Shown here piece after piece: positions 18,736-28,071 of a stretch of DNA of 64,000 nucleotides. The DNA comes from Cystobacter ferrugineus. GTDB lineage: Bacteria > Myxococcota > Myxococcia > Myxococcales > Myxococcaceae. The notes below the pieces were generated by a model. It was not told the DNA's origin, did no database searches, and saw only the letters and a list, made by a program, of their open reading frames with translations. The DNA lies in contig NZ_MPIN01000005.1 of NCBI RefSeq assembly GCF_001887355.1, forward strand, positions 676,681 through 740,680. The letters are read 5' to 3'. Both the position numbers and the translations under genes were made by a program. Every line of letters starts with the position of its first letter. The stretch's first letter is position 1.

Positions 18736-21700
18736 CTACGACCGGACCAGGTCGAGCGGAAGCTCCAACGTGGTCACGGCCCCCCGCCCTGGTCCCTCGC
18801 TCTCGATGCTCAGGCGGCCATTGAGGAGCTGGGCCGCCAGCGCGCTGGAGTGCAGTCCGAAGCCGTGGCCGTCCTTGCGCGTGGTGAAGCCGTGGGAGAA
18901 CAGCTTGTCCTTCACCTCGGGGGCAATGCCCACGCCATCATCCACCACCTGGAGGCGGGCCATCGCTCCCTCCGCCGTCAGCCTCACCCACAGGTTGCGC
19001 TGGCCCTCGGGCTTCGGGTCCAACGCCTGCTTGGCGTTGCTGATGAGGTTGATGAGGATCTGCAGCACCTTGTGCTTGTCCGCCCTCACCCGTGGCACCG
19101 GCGACAGCTCCCGGTGCACGGAGACGCCATGGCGCTGCAAGGACTCCATCTGGATGCGCAGCGCGTCGTCGATGAGCTGAGGCAGATCGCACGCCTCCGT
19201 CATCAGCGAACGCTTCGCATACGTCTGTTGCACCTGGACGATGGCGCGGATGTGCTCGATGTGCCGGTTCATCGCATCCAGGTCCTCCATCAAGCGCATC
19301 TGCTCCTTCATCAACTCCTCTCCCAGTGCCGCCATGTAGTCCGGCAGGTGTCTGCCCCGGGGGCTGTGGGTGAGGAAGTCCACCAGGCTGCCGCGCTGCT
19401 CCAGGAGGAGCGCCGCGGCCTGCTTCACGCGGCCCACGCGCAGCGAGCCCACCGCCTTGCGCATCACCTCGAGGTTGACGACGGCGCTGGTGAGCACGTT
19501 GCCCACGTTGTGCAACACGTTGGAGGCCACCTCCGCCATGCCCACCTCGCGCGCCGTATCCACCAGCCGGGCCTGGGCCTGCTGGAGCTCGCACGTGCGC
19601 GCCTCCACCCGCTGCTCCAGCTCTTCATTCGCCCGGCGCAGCTCCGTCCTGGCGCGTTGGACGTCCTCGTAGAGCCGGGCGTTCTCGATGGAGATGGCCG
19701 CCTGGGAGGCCAGGTGTCCCAGCAGCACCAGCCGCACCGGGCTGAAGGCATTGGCCGCCAGGTTGTTCTCCAGGTACAGCACTCCGCAGAACTGCTCCTG
19801 CCGCAACAGGGGCAGACACAGCACCGACCGCGCTCCGCTGTGCACCAGGTAGGTGTCGGAATAGAAGGGGTGTGGCTTGGAGGCATCGCCGATGAGCACG
19901 TGCTCCCGGGTGCGCCGCACGTAGGAGAGCAGCGCCCAGGGCAGCGCGGAGGCCGTCCCCTCCGACGGAGCATCGGAGGTGGCCGCCACCGACAGTGAGT
20001 CCCCTTCGGGTAGCAACAGCGCGCCTCGCTGGGCGCCCGCGTTCTCGATGGCCGCGTGCAGCAGTGTCTTCACCAGACGATCCAGCTCGATTTCACTGGA
20101 GACGGCCTGCTGGGCCTTGACGAGCGTGAGCGCGTCGATCCGGGTCGACTCCGTACTGCTGGTGGTCAGCGCTTCCTCGACGTTCGCCGAGGCGGCGAGG
20201 TGGGGCCACAGGGACTCCAGGTGCTGCACCTTGCCCTGGGCGCCCCACTGCCGGTAGGCCGCGCGGGCCTCGCGCGCGAAGGCATGGGCGACGATGGGGG
20301 CGCGCCGCGTGCGCCAGTAGTTCGCGGCGAGCTCGCTGGCCAGTCCCACGTACTGGGTGGCCCCGTTCTCTCTCGCCGATTGGATGGCTTCCTCGTAGGC
20401 GCGTGTCGCCTCGTCCGGCCGTCCCTCGAGACGGGCCAGCTCCGCGGAGACCAGTTGCTCGAGCGCGTGGAAGCTCTCGGGGCAATGCGCCGCCCACTCC
20501 GCGAGTTGCCGCTGGTGGCCCTGGATGGACTCGAGCCACCGCCGCCGCTCCTCGGGCCCTGCCTCCTCGAAGCACGCGGCCAGGGACAGGGCGCGGTAGA
20601 GGTGGAACTCGCGGAAGTAGAGGATGCCATTGTTGGCCCGCAGGAGCTCGGCCGCCTTGTCCCCGGCTCTGCGGGCTTCCGCGAAGTCGCCGCACATGAA
20701 ACGCGACTGGAGCCTGGTGATCCAGAAGACACGCGTGCTTCTCCTGGCGACGGTCGGAAGCTGGGCCTCGAAGGCCTGCTCATCGAAGCCATCCCCATTG
20801 AGCGTGCCGAACGAGAGGGAGTACCCGCGCAGCTGCTGCACGTAGCGTTGATTGAGGAGGAGCGACTCGTGGGGATCCAGGAAGCCCGTCTTGATCAAGA
20901 ACTCGCCGCGCACGAGCGCTTCCTGGTAGACCTCTTCCAGGTTGTGACCCATGGCCAGGCGGTTGAGGGCGATGTCCAGACTGCAGTAGGCGGCGGCGGA
21001 GATGTTCCCCACCTGAAGCGCGTGGTGGAGACCGCTGAGGACGAGTTCTTGCGCCTTGGGGAGGGGCTGGTTCCAGTAGCTGATGAATTGCGAGCTGAGG
21101 AGGACATCCGGCCGGACGAAGGCCAGACTGTACCGCTCGACGAGTTCCTGGGCGAGCCTCGTGAAGGCAAGGCCTTCCCGGTAGCGTTTGAACAACGAGC
21201 CGGTGATGACACCAAACCAGCTATACCCGAGCACGGCGGCATCCACGAGGCCGTGGCGGAGGGAGAGCGAGACCATCCGGCTCAGGAGGACGATGAGCAG
21301 GTGGGGGTTGGTGGAGAACGTGGAATTGAAGAGTTTGAAGAGGGCACGGATGACCAGCTTCATGTCCGGGTCGGCCATGAGTGGCAGGTCGACGAGGCTC
21401 GCGATGGGACGCGCCCCCAGCAGGGCCCAGACCTCCTCATGAGCGGCCACCGCCTCCTCCCAGGTAGGGTTGCGCGGAAGCGGCATGCCCAGCAACGCCA
21501 GGCACTCCAACATGCAGAGGATGCCTTCCTGACGCTCGACCAAGGCGAAGTGGACGTCGTGCTTCAATCCGTAGACGGCCTCGATGTCCGAACGGGTGCG
21601 CACCCGGGGAAGGAGCTCCTCCACCAGACGGCGCGCCTCGGCGATGTTGCCGCTCATGAACTCACAACGCGCCCGGGAGAGCTTCAGCTCGAAGGCCAGC

Positions 21701-24048
21701 GCGGGGTCCGTCTCCCAGGGGTCTCCCGGAATGAGCGGGAAGGCCACCGTGAAACAGGTGATGGCGGGGCGGAGTGCGACCGCGGCCATGGCCTTGCCAC
21801 CCACCTCGGCGTTCAGCCGCGCGAGCTGGTGGCGCTCCGTGGCGTCCTCGATGAACTCCATTCCGGCATTGAGCTGGCTCACCACCTCGAAGAGAGGCTC
21901 ACGCGTCTCGTCCTGGGACAGACGCTCGAGCAGCAAACGGCCGATGCGCAGGTGGACGGCCTTGCGCTCCGACTCGGAGAGGAGGGAGTGGGCCGCCTGC
22001 TGGATGCGGTCATGCAGGAAGCGGTACTGCTCCGCGCCCGTGCGCACCAGCAGTCCCTCCTGGAGCGCGGGCTCGAGCCCCTGTTCCACCTCATCCAGGG
22101 ACGCGAGGAAGCCCAGCATCTGGGGGGAGAAGACGCTGCCCACACACGCCGCCAGCCGCAACAGGTGCTGCGTGTCCGGGGGCAACTGGCGCAGCTTGCC
22201 CACCATGAAGTCGACGATGTTCTCCGAGTAGTCGCGGGTCCGCACCTCCTTCGCGTCCCAATGCCAGCCGGCGCCGGGCACCCGCACCAACAGGCCATCC
22301 TGATGGAGCGCCACCAGCAATTGCAGCAGGAAGAAGGGGTTGCCCCCCGTCTTCTCGTGCACCAGCGCCGAGAGGGGCACGACCACCTCCCTCCCCGCTC
22401 CCGGCAGCGTGTCGGCCACCAGGTGCTCCACCTGCGCCACGCTCAGCGGCTCCAGGCGGAGGTCCGCCATTCGCGCCCCCTCCTTGCGCGCCTCCTCCAA
22501 CACCTGCCTCAGCGGGTGCGAGGCGCTCACCTCGTTGTCCCGGTAGGCGCCAATCCATAGCACCGGAGGGGTCTCCGGATGGGAGAGCAATTGGGCGAGC
22601 AATTGCAGACTGGCCAGGTCCGCCCACTGCAAGTCATCCAGGAACACCACCAGGGGCTGCGTCGGGGTGGCGAACACCGAGATGAATTGGCGGACCACCC
22701 GGTAGAAGCGGCGCTGGGCCTCGTTCGGGGGCACCTGCCGGAGCGCGGGCTGGGGACCCACCAGCACCTCCAGTTGGGGCACCAGGTCCACGAGCAACTG
22801 GCCGTGGCCCTCCCAGGCCTCGTTCACCTGCTGGCGCCACCGGGCAATCTCCTCTTCGCTCCCCGCGAGCAACTGCTGCACCAGCCCGCGGAGCGTCTGC
22901 GCCAGGGTGGTATACGGGAGGTCCCGCTGGAACTGGTCGAACTTGCCACTCAAGAAGAAGCCGCGGCGCTCGACCACGGGCTTGTGCAGCTCGTTCACCA
23001 CCGAGGACTTGCCAATGCCCGAGTAGCCGCTGACGAGGAACAGCTCCGGCCTTCCCGTGCGCGTCACCCGCTCGAAGCCCTCGAGCAGGGTGGCCACCTG
23101 GGCCTCGCGGCCGTAAAGCCGTTGCGGCAATTGGAACCGGTCGGGCCGGTCCTGGGTGCCCAGCACGAACACTTCGCGCGGGTTCTGGCTCAACGCCTCG
23201 CGGCACCGCTCCAGGTCCGCCTTGAGTCCCTCGGTGCTCTGGTAGCGCTCCTCGGCCGTCTTCGCCAACAGCTTGAGGACGAGGGCGGACAGCGCCGGGG
23301 GCACTTGCGGATTCAGCTCGTGCGGAGGCCTGGGCTCCTGCGCCATATGGGCGTGAAACCACTCGAGCGCGTCTTTTCCCTGGAAGGGACGCTGCCCCGT
23401 GAGCAGCTCGTAGAAGGTGACGCCCAGCGAGTAGAAGTCCGTGCGGTAGTCCACCGCCCGGTTCATCCGCCCCGTCTGCTCCGGCGACATGTACGCCAGC
23501 GTGCCTTCAATCAAGTGCGTCGGCGCCGCGTCCAGGTACTCCACCTTCTGCAGCGTGGCCACGCCGAAGTCGATGAGCCGCGCTTCTCCCGACGGCTCCA
23601 GGATGATGTTGGAGGGCTTGATGTCCTTGTGGATGACGTTGCGGCAGTGCACCTCCCCCAGGGTGGACACCAGCGACAGGGCCAGATTCAGGAACTGGGA
23701 CAGCTCCAGGGGTTGTCCCGTCGACGTGGTCTCGGACAGGGTCTGACCCTGCACCCGCTCCAGCAGCAGCACGGGCCGCTCGCCGAGCCGCTCGCAGGCG
23801 TAGGGCCTGGCCACGCCCCGCACGTCCCGCAGCCGTTGCAGGATGCCGAATTCCCGCCGGTACCGCTCGCCCTCCAGGCGACCCGGGGAAGCCACCATGG
23901 GGGTCTTGATGATGACGGGCAGGCCGTCGGCCTCACGTACCGCCTGGAACAGCGCGTTCGAGCCCATGGCCCGGAGGATGCCGAGAACCCTGTACCCTGG
24001 AATATCCAACATGAAGGAGCACACCCATTGGCGAGACCCTGTCCCCAT
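18736..24048 (-). CDS. Trifunctional Ser/Thr kinase / AAA ATPase / GAF sensor histidine kinase
   Basis: A 1770-residue signalling protein; a start at 24012 (MLDIPGYRV) is equally likely since neither has a strong ribosome site. Order: protein-kinase-like domain (18-290; IIK lysine, HKDIKPSN with Lys for the usual Arg, DFGVAT, SPEQTGRMN); AAA/STAND ATPase (Walker A SGYSGIGKSS near 345, Walker B VVFLDDLQWADLAS near 466); long helical-repeat region (about 700-1280); GAF domain (about 1310-1460); coiled linker; histidine kinase with H-box SNVLHNVGNVLTSAV near 1513, N-box INLISNAKQAL near 1663 and G-box DDGVGIAPEVKDKLF near 1700. It probably joins phosphorelay and Ser/Thr signalling. No response regulator lies nearby. 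Confidence 0.9.
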   Translation of the reverse strand: MGTGSRQWVCSFMLDIPGYRVLGILRAMGSNALFQAVREADGLPVIIKTPMVASPGRLEGERYRREFGILQRLRDVRGVARPYACERLGERPVLLLERVQGQTLSETTSTGQPLELSQFLNLALSLVSTLGEVHCRNVIHKDIKPSNIILEPSGEARLIDFGVATLQKVEYLDAAPTHLIEGTLAYMSPEQTGRMNRAVDYRTDFYSLGVTFYELLTGQRPFQGKDALEWFHAHMAQEPRPPHELNPQVPPALSALVLKLLAKTAEERYQSTEGLKADLERCREALSQNPREVFVLGTQDRPDRFQLPQRLYGREAQVATLLEGFERVTRTGRPELFLVSGYSGIGKSSVVNELHKPVVERRGFFLSGKFDQFQRDLPYTTLAQTLRGLVQQLLAGSEEEIARWRQQVNEAWEGHGQLLVDLVPQLEVLVGPQPALRQVPPNEAQRRFYRVVRQFISVFATPTQPLVVFLDDLQWADLASLQLLAQLLSHPETPPVLWIGAYRDNEVSASHPLRQVLEEARKEGARMADLRLEPLSVAQVEHLVADTLPGAGREVVVPLSALVHEKTGGNPFFLLQLLVALHQDGLLVRVPGAGWHWDAKEVRTRDYSENIVDFMVGKLRQLPPDTQHLLRLAACVGSVFSPQMLGFLASLDEVEQGLEPALQEGLLVRTGAEQYRFLHDRIQQAAHSLLSESERKAVHLRIGRLLLERLSQDETREPLFEVVSQLNAGMEFIEDATERHQLARLNAEVGGKAMAAVALRPAITCFTVAFPLIPGDPWETDPALAFELKLSRARCEFMSGNIAEARRLVEELLPRVRTRSDIEAVYGLKHDVHFALVERQEGILCMLECLALLGMPLPRNPTWEEAVAAHEEVWALLGARPIASLVDLPLMADPDMKLVIRALFKLFNSTFSTNPHLLIVLLSRMVSLSLRHGLVDAAVLGYSWFGVITGSLFKRYREGLAFTRLAQELVERYSLAFVRPDVLLSSQFISYWNQPLPKAQELVLSGLHHALQVGNISAAAYCSLDIALNRLAMGHNLEEVYQEALVRGEFLIKTGFLDPHESLLLNQRYVQQLRGYSLSFGTLNGDGFDEQAFEAQLPTVARRSTRVFWITRLQSRFMCGDFAEARRAGDKAAELLRANNGILYFREFHLYRALSLAACFEEAGPEERRRWLESIQGHQRQLAEWAAHCPESFHALEQLVSAELARLEGRPDEATRAYEEAIQSARENGATQYVGLASELAANYWRTRRAPIVAHAFAREARAAYRQWGAQGKVQHLESLWPHLAASANVEEALTTSSTESTRIDALTLVKAQQAVSSEIELDRLVKTLLHAAIENAGAQRGALLLPEGDSLSVAATSDAPSEGTASALPWALLSYVRRTREHVLIGDASKPHPFYSDTYLVHSGARSVLCLPLLRQEQFCGVLYLENNLAANAFSPVRLVLLGHLASQAAISIENARLYEDVQRARTELRRANEELEQRVEARTCELQQAQARLVDTAREVGMAEVASNVLHNVGNVLTSAVVNLEVMRKAVGSLRVGRVKQAAALLLEQRGSLVDFLTHSPRGRHLPDYMAALGEELMKEQMRLMEDLDAMNRHIEHIRAIVQVQQTYAKRSLMTEACDLPQLIDDALRIQMESLQRHGVSVHRELSPVPRVRADKHKVLQILINLISNAKQALDPKPEGQRNLWVRLTAEGAMARLQVVDDGVGIAPEVKDKLFSHGFTTRKDGHGFGLHSSALAAQLLNGRLSIESEGPGRGAVTTLELPLDLVRS

Positions 24049-24264
24049 GACGTCGTCGCGCCAGCACGCCCACCCAACTTACAGGCCTTCGGGTGGAAAC
24101 AGGGTGTTCGTCCCGCTTATTCGGCGCTACCGAAATCCAAGTGCTCGAGACGCTCATGCCACACGCGGGGTGTTGCCATCCCGCGTGGCGCCGCGCATTC
24201 CCAACCAGAGGCTTGTAGAATCGGCATCCGCTGTCAGTGAACCGGAGGCGCCCGAGGTGGTGAG

Positions 24265-25113
24265 ATGAAATACGCGGAGCCGGAGACCGTGGAAGAAGGA
24301 ATCTCCCTGCTGGCGGCCACGGAGGGTGCGCGCTGCCTGGCGGGAGGGGTCTCGCTGGTGGCGATGATGCACGCGGGCCAGCTCGCGCCCGAGATGCTCG
24401 TGAGCCTGCACCGGATTCAAGAGCTGTCGGCCATCACGGAGAACGGAGAGGGTCTCTGGCTGGGCGCCATGGTGCGTCATCGGACCGTGGCGGCCGACAC
24501 GCGCCTGGGTGGGGCCCTGGAGGTGGTGCGCGGCGCCGCGGAGCAGCTCGCGCATCCAGCCATCCGCAACATGGCCACGATCGGTGGCTCGGTGGCGCTC
24601 GCCGATCCCTGCACGGATCTCCCCGGAGCCCTCGTCGCGGCCTCGGCCCGGGTGGAGATCGCCGGACCCGGTGGCCGGCGGCTCATTCCCGTCGAGCAGC
24701 TCTTCGTGGACCGCTTCCGGACCTGTCTGGCTCGCGGCGAGCTCGTCACGCGGCTCTTCCTTCCCCGGGGCACCCGAGGCGCCGTGGGACACCATCTGCG
24801 CTTCAGCCGGGTCTCGGGCGACTACCCCACCGTGTCCATCTCGTTGGTCCTCGCCATGAGGGGAGACACGTGCCAGGAGGCGCGCGTGGCCGTGGGCTCG
24901 TGTGGGCCCGTTCCGCTCCACCTGACCGAGGCCGATCAACGGCTCGTGGGGACCCGGCTCGGCGAGCTGGAGGTGGCCGAGGCGGGACGGCTGTTGGCCC
25001 AGGCCGCCGCGCCCATCGATGACGTTCGTGGCTCGGCCGAGTACCGGCGCCTGCTCATCCCTCGCCTGCTCGGCCGCGCCCTGTCCCTCGCCCGGGAGCA
25101 CACCCATGGCTGA
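24265..25113 (+). CDS. Molybdenum hydroxylase FAD-binding subunit (CoxM/XdhB-like)
   Basis: A 282-residue middle subunit of a xanthine dehydrogenase/CO dehydrogenase-family enzyme that passes electrons from the Fe-S subunit to acceptors. FAD contacts are visible: [11 protein letters not shown] near residue 27 and [20 protein letters not shown] near 100, both typical of CoxM-type proteins. GAGGTGG precedes the ATG. Its stop overlaps the start of the 2Fe-2S subunit by 8 bases, and the large subunit follows, so the three form one operon in the order M-S-L. Confidence 0.88.
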   Translation: MKYAEPETVEEGISLLAATEGARCLAGGVSLVAMMHAGQLAPEMLVSLHRIQELSAITENGEGLWLGAMVRHRTVAADTRLGGALEVVRGAAEQLAHPAIRNMATIGGSVALADPCTDLPGALVAASARVEIAGPGGRRLIPVEQLFVDRFRTCLARGELVTRLFLPRGTRGAVGHHLRFSRVSGDYPTVSISLVLAMRGDTCQEARVAVGSCGPVPLHLTEADQRLVGTRLGELEVAEAGRLLAQAAAPIDDVRGSAEYRRLLIPRLLGRALSLAREHTHG

Positions 25114-25606
25114 CGAGATTCCCCTCTCCCTCATGATCAACGGAACGACCCGCGCGCTCACCGTCGCCCCGGAACGAACCCTGCTGGACGTGCTGCGCGA
25201 GGATCTTCGCGCGACCGGCACCCGGCGCGGCTGCGATCAGGGAAGTTGCGGGGCCTGCATGGTCCTGGTGGACGGCGAGCCCGTGTTCTCCTGTCTGTCC
25301 CTGGCCGTGACACTGCGCGGCCGGGCGATCACCACGATCGAGGGGGTGGATGCCGGCGGAGAGCTCCATCCGGTACAGCGGGCCCTGGTCGAGCATGGCG
25401 CGGTGCAGTGCGGCTTCTGCATGTCCGGCATCGTCCTCACCGCCAAGGCGCTGCTCGAGCGCAACCCCCACCCCACCGTCGAGGAGATCCGCCACGCGCT
25501 CGGCAGCAACGTCTGCCGGTGCTCGGGGTACGTCAAGGTCGTGGAGGCGATCGCCTCGCTGGGCAAGAGGCCGGGCGAGAAGGCATCCTCGGAGGAACGG
25601 TCATGA
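25106..25606 (+). CDS. Molybdenum hydroxylase 2Fe-2S subunit (CoxS/XdhC-type small subunit)
   Basis: 166 residues. ATG 25106 is chosen because it overlaps the previous stop by 8 bases and starts the conserved fold directly. Cysteines for the plant-type 2Fe-2S cluster are in [20 protein letters not shown] plus the next Cys. The second cluster is in [11 protein letters not shown] and NVCRCSGY, the four-helix-bundle domain. It carries electrons from the molybdenum centre to the FAD subunit. The stop overlaps the ATG of the large subunit by 4 bases (ATGA). Confidence 0.92.
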   Translation: MADEIPLSLMINGTTRALTVAPERTLLDVLREDLRATGTRRGCDQGSCGACMVLVDGEPVFSCLSLAVTLRGRAITTIEGVDAGGELHPVQRALVEHGAVQCGFCMSGIVLTAKALLERNPHPTVEEIRHALGSNVCRCSGYVKVVEAIASLGKRPGEKASSEERS

Positions 25607-27975
25607 GCGCTCAGGAGAAGTCACGGCCCGGCTCCACCCCCGTGGGAGAAATCCTGGGACGGTCCGTGCCGAGGCTGGAAGCGCGCGAGAAGGTCACCGG
25701 ACGTGCCGTCTATACCGACGACATGACCTTGCCGGGCATGCTGCATGGCGCCCTGCTCGGCAGCCCTCATGCCCATGCCCGGCTCCTCGCCTACGACACC
25801 TCGCGGGCCAGGGCGATGCCGGGGGTCAAGGCCGTGCTCACGGCCGAGGATCTGCCTGACCACCGGATCGGCGCCGTCATCAAGGATCAGCCGCTGCTCG
25901 CGCGTGGCAAGGTCCTCTACGCGGGAGAGCCCGTCGCCGCCGTCGCCGCGGTCGATCTCGAGACGGCGCGCAGGGCCCTGCGGGCGATTGATATCCAATA
26001 CGAGCCCCTGCCCGAGGTCTTCGATCCCGAGGAAGCACTGAGGCCGGACGCCCCCGTGCTCCACGAGCAGCGCGAGGCATACTTCAGCCTCGCGGAGAAC
26101 ACCGAGGCGCGGGCCAGGACACCCAATGCCGCGGCGCACATCCGGCTCACGGAGGGCGAGCCGGACAGTGTGTGGAAGTCGTGCGAGGTGATCGTCGAGG
26201 ACGTGTTCGAGACCCCCGCGCAGCAGCACATCTACCTGGAGCCCTGCTCCACCCTGGCCTCGGTGGATCGCGACAGCGGCAAGGTCACCGTCTACACCTC
26301 GACGCAGTCCGCGTTCCGCTCCCAGGCGATCATCGCCGAGGCCCTGGGCCTTCCCATGTCGAAGGTCCGGGTCATCGTGCCCCGGGTGGGGGGTGGCTTT
26401 GGCGGGAAGACCGAGTCGACCAACCAGCCCATCACCGTGGCGCTGGCGAAGGCCGCCGGCGCGCCGGTGAAGATGACGTTCTCGCGCACCGACGACATGG
26501 TGATGATGAGATCACGCCATGCGTGCCGCATCCACATGCGCACGGGAGCCACCCGGGATGGCCGCATCCTCGCCCGTCAGGTGAAGCTGCACTACGACAC
26601 GGGCGCCTATGCCGATGACGGACCGTTCGTCGCGGGAGTGGGCGCCTGGTTCGCGCGCGGGCCGTACCGCATCCCCCACTTCGATATCGAGTGCTGGTGC
26701 GTGTACACCAACCGGCTCCGGGCCTCGGCGTTCCGCGGGTTCGGCAACCCGCAGATCCACTTCGCCAGCGAGGTGCAGATCGACCGGCTCGCCGAGAAGC
26801 TGAACATGGATCCCATCGAGCTGCGGCTGCGCAACGCGCTCGAGACCGGAGAGAAGTGGATTGGAGGCGCGCCCGTCGAGAGCGGCACGCTCGAGGCCTG
26901 CCTGGAGCGGGCGCGCGAGGCGTCCGACTGGAGCCGGCGGCGAAGCCCGCGCGCGTCGACACCCGGCAAGCGGCGTGGCATCGGGATGGCGGCGGTCGGA
27001 CATGTCTCCGCGCTGCTGGGCTCGAGCGCCACGATCCGGCTCAACGAGGATGGGACGGTCACGGTGAGCACCGGCGCGGTGGACATCGGCCAGGGCTCGG
27101 ACACGGCGCTCGCGCAGGTGGCGGCCGCGGCCCTGGGACTGTCGCTCGAGCAGCTCAACTTCACCGGTCCGGACACGGACGGCTCGCCCTATGACTGGTG
27201 CACGGGAGGCACGCGCACCACCTTCACCGTGGGCCGGGTCATCACCCAGGCGTGCGCGCAAATCCAGCAACAGCTCTTCGAGCAGGCCAGCGAGATGCTG
27301 GAGCGTCCGGAGCAGGAGCTGGAGCTGAGGCCCGGTGGCGTCGTCGGGGTGAAGGGCAGACCCGAGGCCGCTGTCACCTTCGGAGCCATCGCCGCCCGTG
27401 CTCTCTACTTCAAGGGTGGCCCGATCATCGCGTCCTCCCGTTGGATGTTCCCGGCGGTGCCCATCGATCCCCGCCGCACGTCCGCGCAGGGGTTGTCCTC
27501 GATGGGCAATGGCTACTTCGTCTTTGGCGCGCAGGTGGTGGAGGTCGAGGTGGACGAGCTGACCGGCCACGTCCAGGTGCTCGAGGCCTGGAGCGTCCAT
27601 GACGTGGGCCGGGTGATCAACCCCGCCGCGGCGGAGGGACAGATTCAAGGTGGGTTCGTGCAGGGGCTCGGCTTCGCGCTGACGGAGGAGCTGGTGTGGA
27701 AGGACGGCCAGCTGACCAATCCCTCCATGAGTGGGTACAAGGTCCTCGGCGCGCCGGATGTCCCCGTGGCCATCCACCCCATCCTCCTCGAGCACCCGCA
27801 CGGCGAGGGCCCTTTCGGGGCCAAGGGCGTCGCCGAGGCGAGCCTGGTGGGAGTGGCCGCCGCCGTCAGCAACGCGATCCGGCACGCGACCGGCGCGCAT
27901 GTCACCCGGATCCCCGCCACGGGCGAGCGCGTGCTGCGCGCATTGATGACCACCCGGGAAGGCGGTGCTCCCTGA
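25603..27975 (+). CDS. Molybdenum hydroxylase large (Mo-cofactor) subunit
   Basis: 790 residues, ATG at 25603 overlapping the preceding stop. Typical features: N-terminal [20 protein letters not shown], cofactor-binding [10 protein letters not shown], the AFRGFGNPQ loop and C-terminal [13 protein letters not shown], where the catalytic Glu lies in VAEAS. The active-site loop lacks the AYRCSFR motif of true CO dehydrogenase (it is ASAFRGFG), so a purine, aldehyde or N-heterocycle substrate is more likely than CO. No XdhC/MobA-type maturation gene lies in the window, so cofactor insertion genes must be elsewhere. Confidence 0.92.
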   Translation: MSAQEKSRPGSTPVGEILGRSVPRLEAREKVTGRAVYTDDMTLPGMLHGALLGSPHAHARLLAYDTSRARAMPGVKAVLTAEDLPDHRIGAVIKDQPLLARGKVLYAGEPVAAVAAVDLETARRALRAIDIQYEPLPEVFDPEEALRPDAPVLHEQREAYFSLAENTEARARTPNAAAHIRLTEGEPDSVWKSCEVIVEDVFETPAQQHIYLEPCSTLASVDRDSGKVTVYTSTQSAFRSQAIIAEALGLPMSKVRVIVPRVGGGFGGKTESTNQPITVALAKAAGAPVKMTFSRTDDMVMMRSRHACRIHMRTGATRDGRILARQVKLHYDTGAYADDGPFVAGVGAWFARGPYRIPHFDIECWCVYTNRLRASAFRGFGNPQIHFASEVQIDRLAEKLNMDPIELRLRNALETGEKWIGGAPVESGTLEACLERAREASDWSRRRSPRASTPGKRRGIGMAAVGHVSALLGSSATIRLNEDGTVTVSTGAVDIGQGSDTALAQVAAAALGLSLEQLNFTGPDTDGSPYDWCTGGTRTTFTVGRVITQACAQIQQQLFEQASEMLERPEQELELRPGGVVGVKGRPEAAVTFGAIAARALYFKGGPIIASSRWMFPAVPIDPRRTSAQGLSSMGNGYFVFGAQVVEVEVDELTGHVQVLEAWSVHDVGRVINPAAAEGQIQGGFVQGLGFALTEELVWKDGQLTNPSMSGYKVLGAPDVPVAIHPILLEHPHGEGPFGAKGVAEASLVGVAAAVSNAIRHATGAHVTRIPATGERVLRALMTTREGGAP

Positions 27976-28071
27976 GCGTGATGCGGCCTGGATGGGGAGC
28001 ACGCCCCCGTCACAACGCCGCACACGCCACTCCACCGTTGTGGAAGCCAACGGACGGAGAGAGGCCTCGTG

